Assembly: GCA_035353335.1 (NCBI GenBank)
Contig: DAOPZJ010000015.1
Coordinates: 1-48,519 of the forward strand
DNA length: 48,519 bases
Origin: Oscillospiraceae bacterium
GTDB taxonomy: Bacteria; Bacillota; Clostridia; Oscillospirales; JAKOTC01
Reading direction: 5' to 3'
The notes beneath the pieces were generated by a model that made no database searches, had not been told where the DNA came from, and saw only the letters and a list, made by a program, of their open reading frames with translations. Positions 47,413-48,519 of the stretch are shown here, piece after piece. Positions within the stretch are counted from its first letter, which is position 1. Each line of letters starts with the position of its first letter. A program made the position numbers and the translations under genes.

Positions 47413-48519
47413 ATGATCTTCTTTTGGTATCACCTGTGTATCGTTCTCCTCGGTTTTATATCGGCAGCCATCCTTTTTTTCCGCTTCCCGCATTTGCCGG
47501 AAAAAAGTAAAAAACTTGGAAAATTCCCCTCGCTTTCGGTCATCATTCCGGCCCGAAACGAAGAAAAAAATCTTCCGCTGCTGCTGTCCGATCTGCGCGC
47601 CCAGACCCTTATTCCGTTTGAGATCATCTGCGTCGACGACGCCTCGGGCGACGCCACCGCACAAATCGCTTTGGATTACGACGTAAAACTGATCTCCCTG
47701 CAGGAAAAACCCGAGGGCTGGACCGGCAAGACCTGGGCTTGCCAAAACGGCGCGGACATGGCGGAGGGCGACTTGCTGCTGTTTCTCGACGCCGATGTGC
47801 GGCTGAAAAAAGACGGGCTTGCGCGAATTCTGGAGGCCTATTCCGAATCGGGCTGCACCGTCTCGGTTCAGCCATGGCACCGCACCGAGAAATGTTATGA
47901 GCAGTTCTCGCTTCCGTTCAATCTGATTCAACATGCGGGCAACGGAACCGCTCTGAAAAAACCGCGCAGCATCGGTTTGTTCGGACCTGTCATTTTGATG
48001 CCGAAAACCGATTATTTTGCAATCGGCGGCCACAAAAGCGCCCGGAAGAGTGTGGTCGAGGACATGACGCTCGGTGAAAACCTGAAAAAGTCGGGACGCG
48101 CTTATCGTCTCTTTGTCGGCGACAGCGACGTCGCGTTCCGTATGTACGGCGGCGGGCTGGGCGACCTGCTGCGGGGTTGGGTCAAAAACGTCGCGACCGG
48201 CGCGTCCAAAACTCCGGCATTATTGATTCTTTTAATCATTCTCTGGGTTGCCTCGATGCTCACGCCGCCGATGCAGATTGTCAGATACGCCGCCGCGGGC
48301 GACTTGCTTTTCACGGCGCTTTTCTCGTTGTTGTATCTGTTTTGGGTCGTAGCCCTGACCGTTCTTTCAAAATGCGTCGGGCGCTTCCGGTTCCCGGCGG
48401 TCCTGCTTTACCCGGTTCTGCTTGTCGTCATGCTGTGCGTCTTCGCGGTGTCGGCGTTTCGTAAACTGTTCGGCCTCAGCGTCCGCTGGAAAGGCCGGGA
48501 TATTTCCACACGCGAACAC
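47413..48519 (+). CDS. Family 2 glycosyltransferase, CrtQ/HpnB-like, cut by window edge
   Basis: The frame starts at ATG 47413 and is open to the last base: 369 residues with no stop seen. An N-terminal membrane helix is followed by the GT2 domain: SVIIPARNEEKNLP, CVDDASGD, EGWTGKTWACQNGAD, LLLFLDADVRL (the D-x-D motif) and VVEDMTLG. Three or four membrane helices follow from about residue 270. The GW-T-G-K-x-W-A-C segment is typical of the CrtQ and HpnB groups, which act on carotenoid or hopanoid lipids. The end RWKGRDIS suggests only a few residues are missing. It is coupled with the upstream desaturase. Confidence 0.85.
   Translation, partial: MIFFWYHLCIVLLGFISAAILFFRFPHLPEKSKKLGKFPSLSVIIPARNEEKNLPLLLSDLRAQTLIPFEIICVDDASGDATAQIALDYDVKLISLQEKPEGWTGKTWACQNGADMAEGDLLLFLDADVRLKKDGLARILEAYSESGCTVSVQPWHRTEKCYEQFSLPFNLIQHAGNGTALKKPRSIGLFGPVILMPKTDYFAIGGHKSARKSVVEDMTLGENLKKSGRAYRLFVGDSDVAFRMYGGGLGDLLRGWVKNVATGASKTPALLILLIILWVASMLTPPMQIVRYAAAGDLLFTALFSLLYLFWVVALTVLSKCVGRFRFPAVLLYPVLLVVMLCVFAVSAFRKLFGLSVRWKGRDISTREH

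Overview
The window looks like a chromosomal segment of an endospore-forming, low-branching Clostridia member (probably Oscillospirales-like). The evidence is the sporulation set (spoIIE, spoIIGA, sigE, spoIIID and an FtsK/SpoIIIE translocase), a Gram-positive arrangement of translation genes, lipoprotein signal peptides, AGGAGG-type ribosome binding sites, and TTGaca/TATAAT promoters with 16-17 bp spacers at many gene fronts. No tRNA, rRNA, CRISPR array or intact transposase gene was seen.

Layout. 1-2.8 kb (minus): end of an EpsG-like polysaccharide membrane protein, a GNAT acetyltransferase, nadA and a small lipoprotein. 2.9-3.9 kb (minus): two zinc-ribbon membrane proteins. 4.0-13.0 kb (minus): one long translation/RNA operon, rimP-nusA-ylxR-ylxQ-infB-rbfA-nrnA-truB-ribF, ending with apbE, which uses the FAD that RibF makes. 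13.06-13.26 kb: a compound palindromic repeat. 13.3-20.2 kb: a carbohydrate/methyl-transfer island with a GH116 glycosidase, two divergent uroporphyrinogen-decarboxylase-fold proteins (probable methyltransferases) and a large uncharacterised glycosidase-like protein. 20.3-25.5 kb: an ECF sigma factor with a DUF4179-like anti-sigma protein, a decayed fragment of a second copy, a phage-type DUF6291 gene with a broken tail, and a third full-length paralogue with no sigma factor.

25.6-31.8 kb (plus): a structured leader followed by greA-lysS, two related single-pass membrane proteins of unknown function, a PLP aminotransferase and trpS. 32-35.5 kb (minus): a four-helix membrane protein, an orphan ABC solute-binding lipoprotein and a D-2-hydroxyacid dehydrogenase. 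35.7-45.4 kb: the sporulation and cell-envelope block, with spoIIE (plus), then HD phosphohydrolase, secreted metallo-beta-lactamase-fold hydrolase, ftsK, uppP, sigE, spoIIGA and spoIIID (all minus). 45.8 kb to the end (plus): a phytoene-desaturase-like oxidoreductase and a CrtQ/HpnB-like glycosyltransferase, cut by the window edge.

How it fits together. SpoIIGA is the membrane protease that activates pro-sigma-E, SpoIIE dephosphorylates SpoIIAA to start compartment-specific transcription, and SpoIIID adjusts sigma-E output in the mother cell. A sigma-E-like promoter stands before spoIIID. Candidate Spo0A-type promoters with the same 21 bp spacing stand before spoIIE and spoIIGA. The least familiar parts are the duplicated sigma/anti-sigma locus, the greA leader with a 12-codon ORF folded into a hairpin, and the methyltransferase/glycosidase island.
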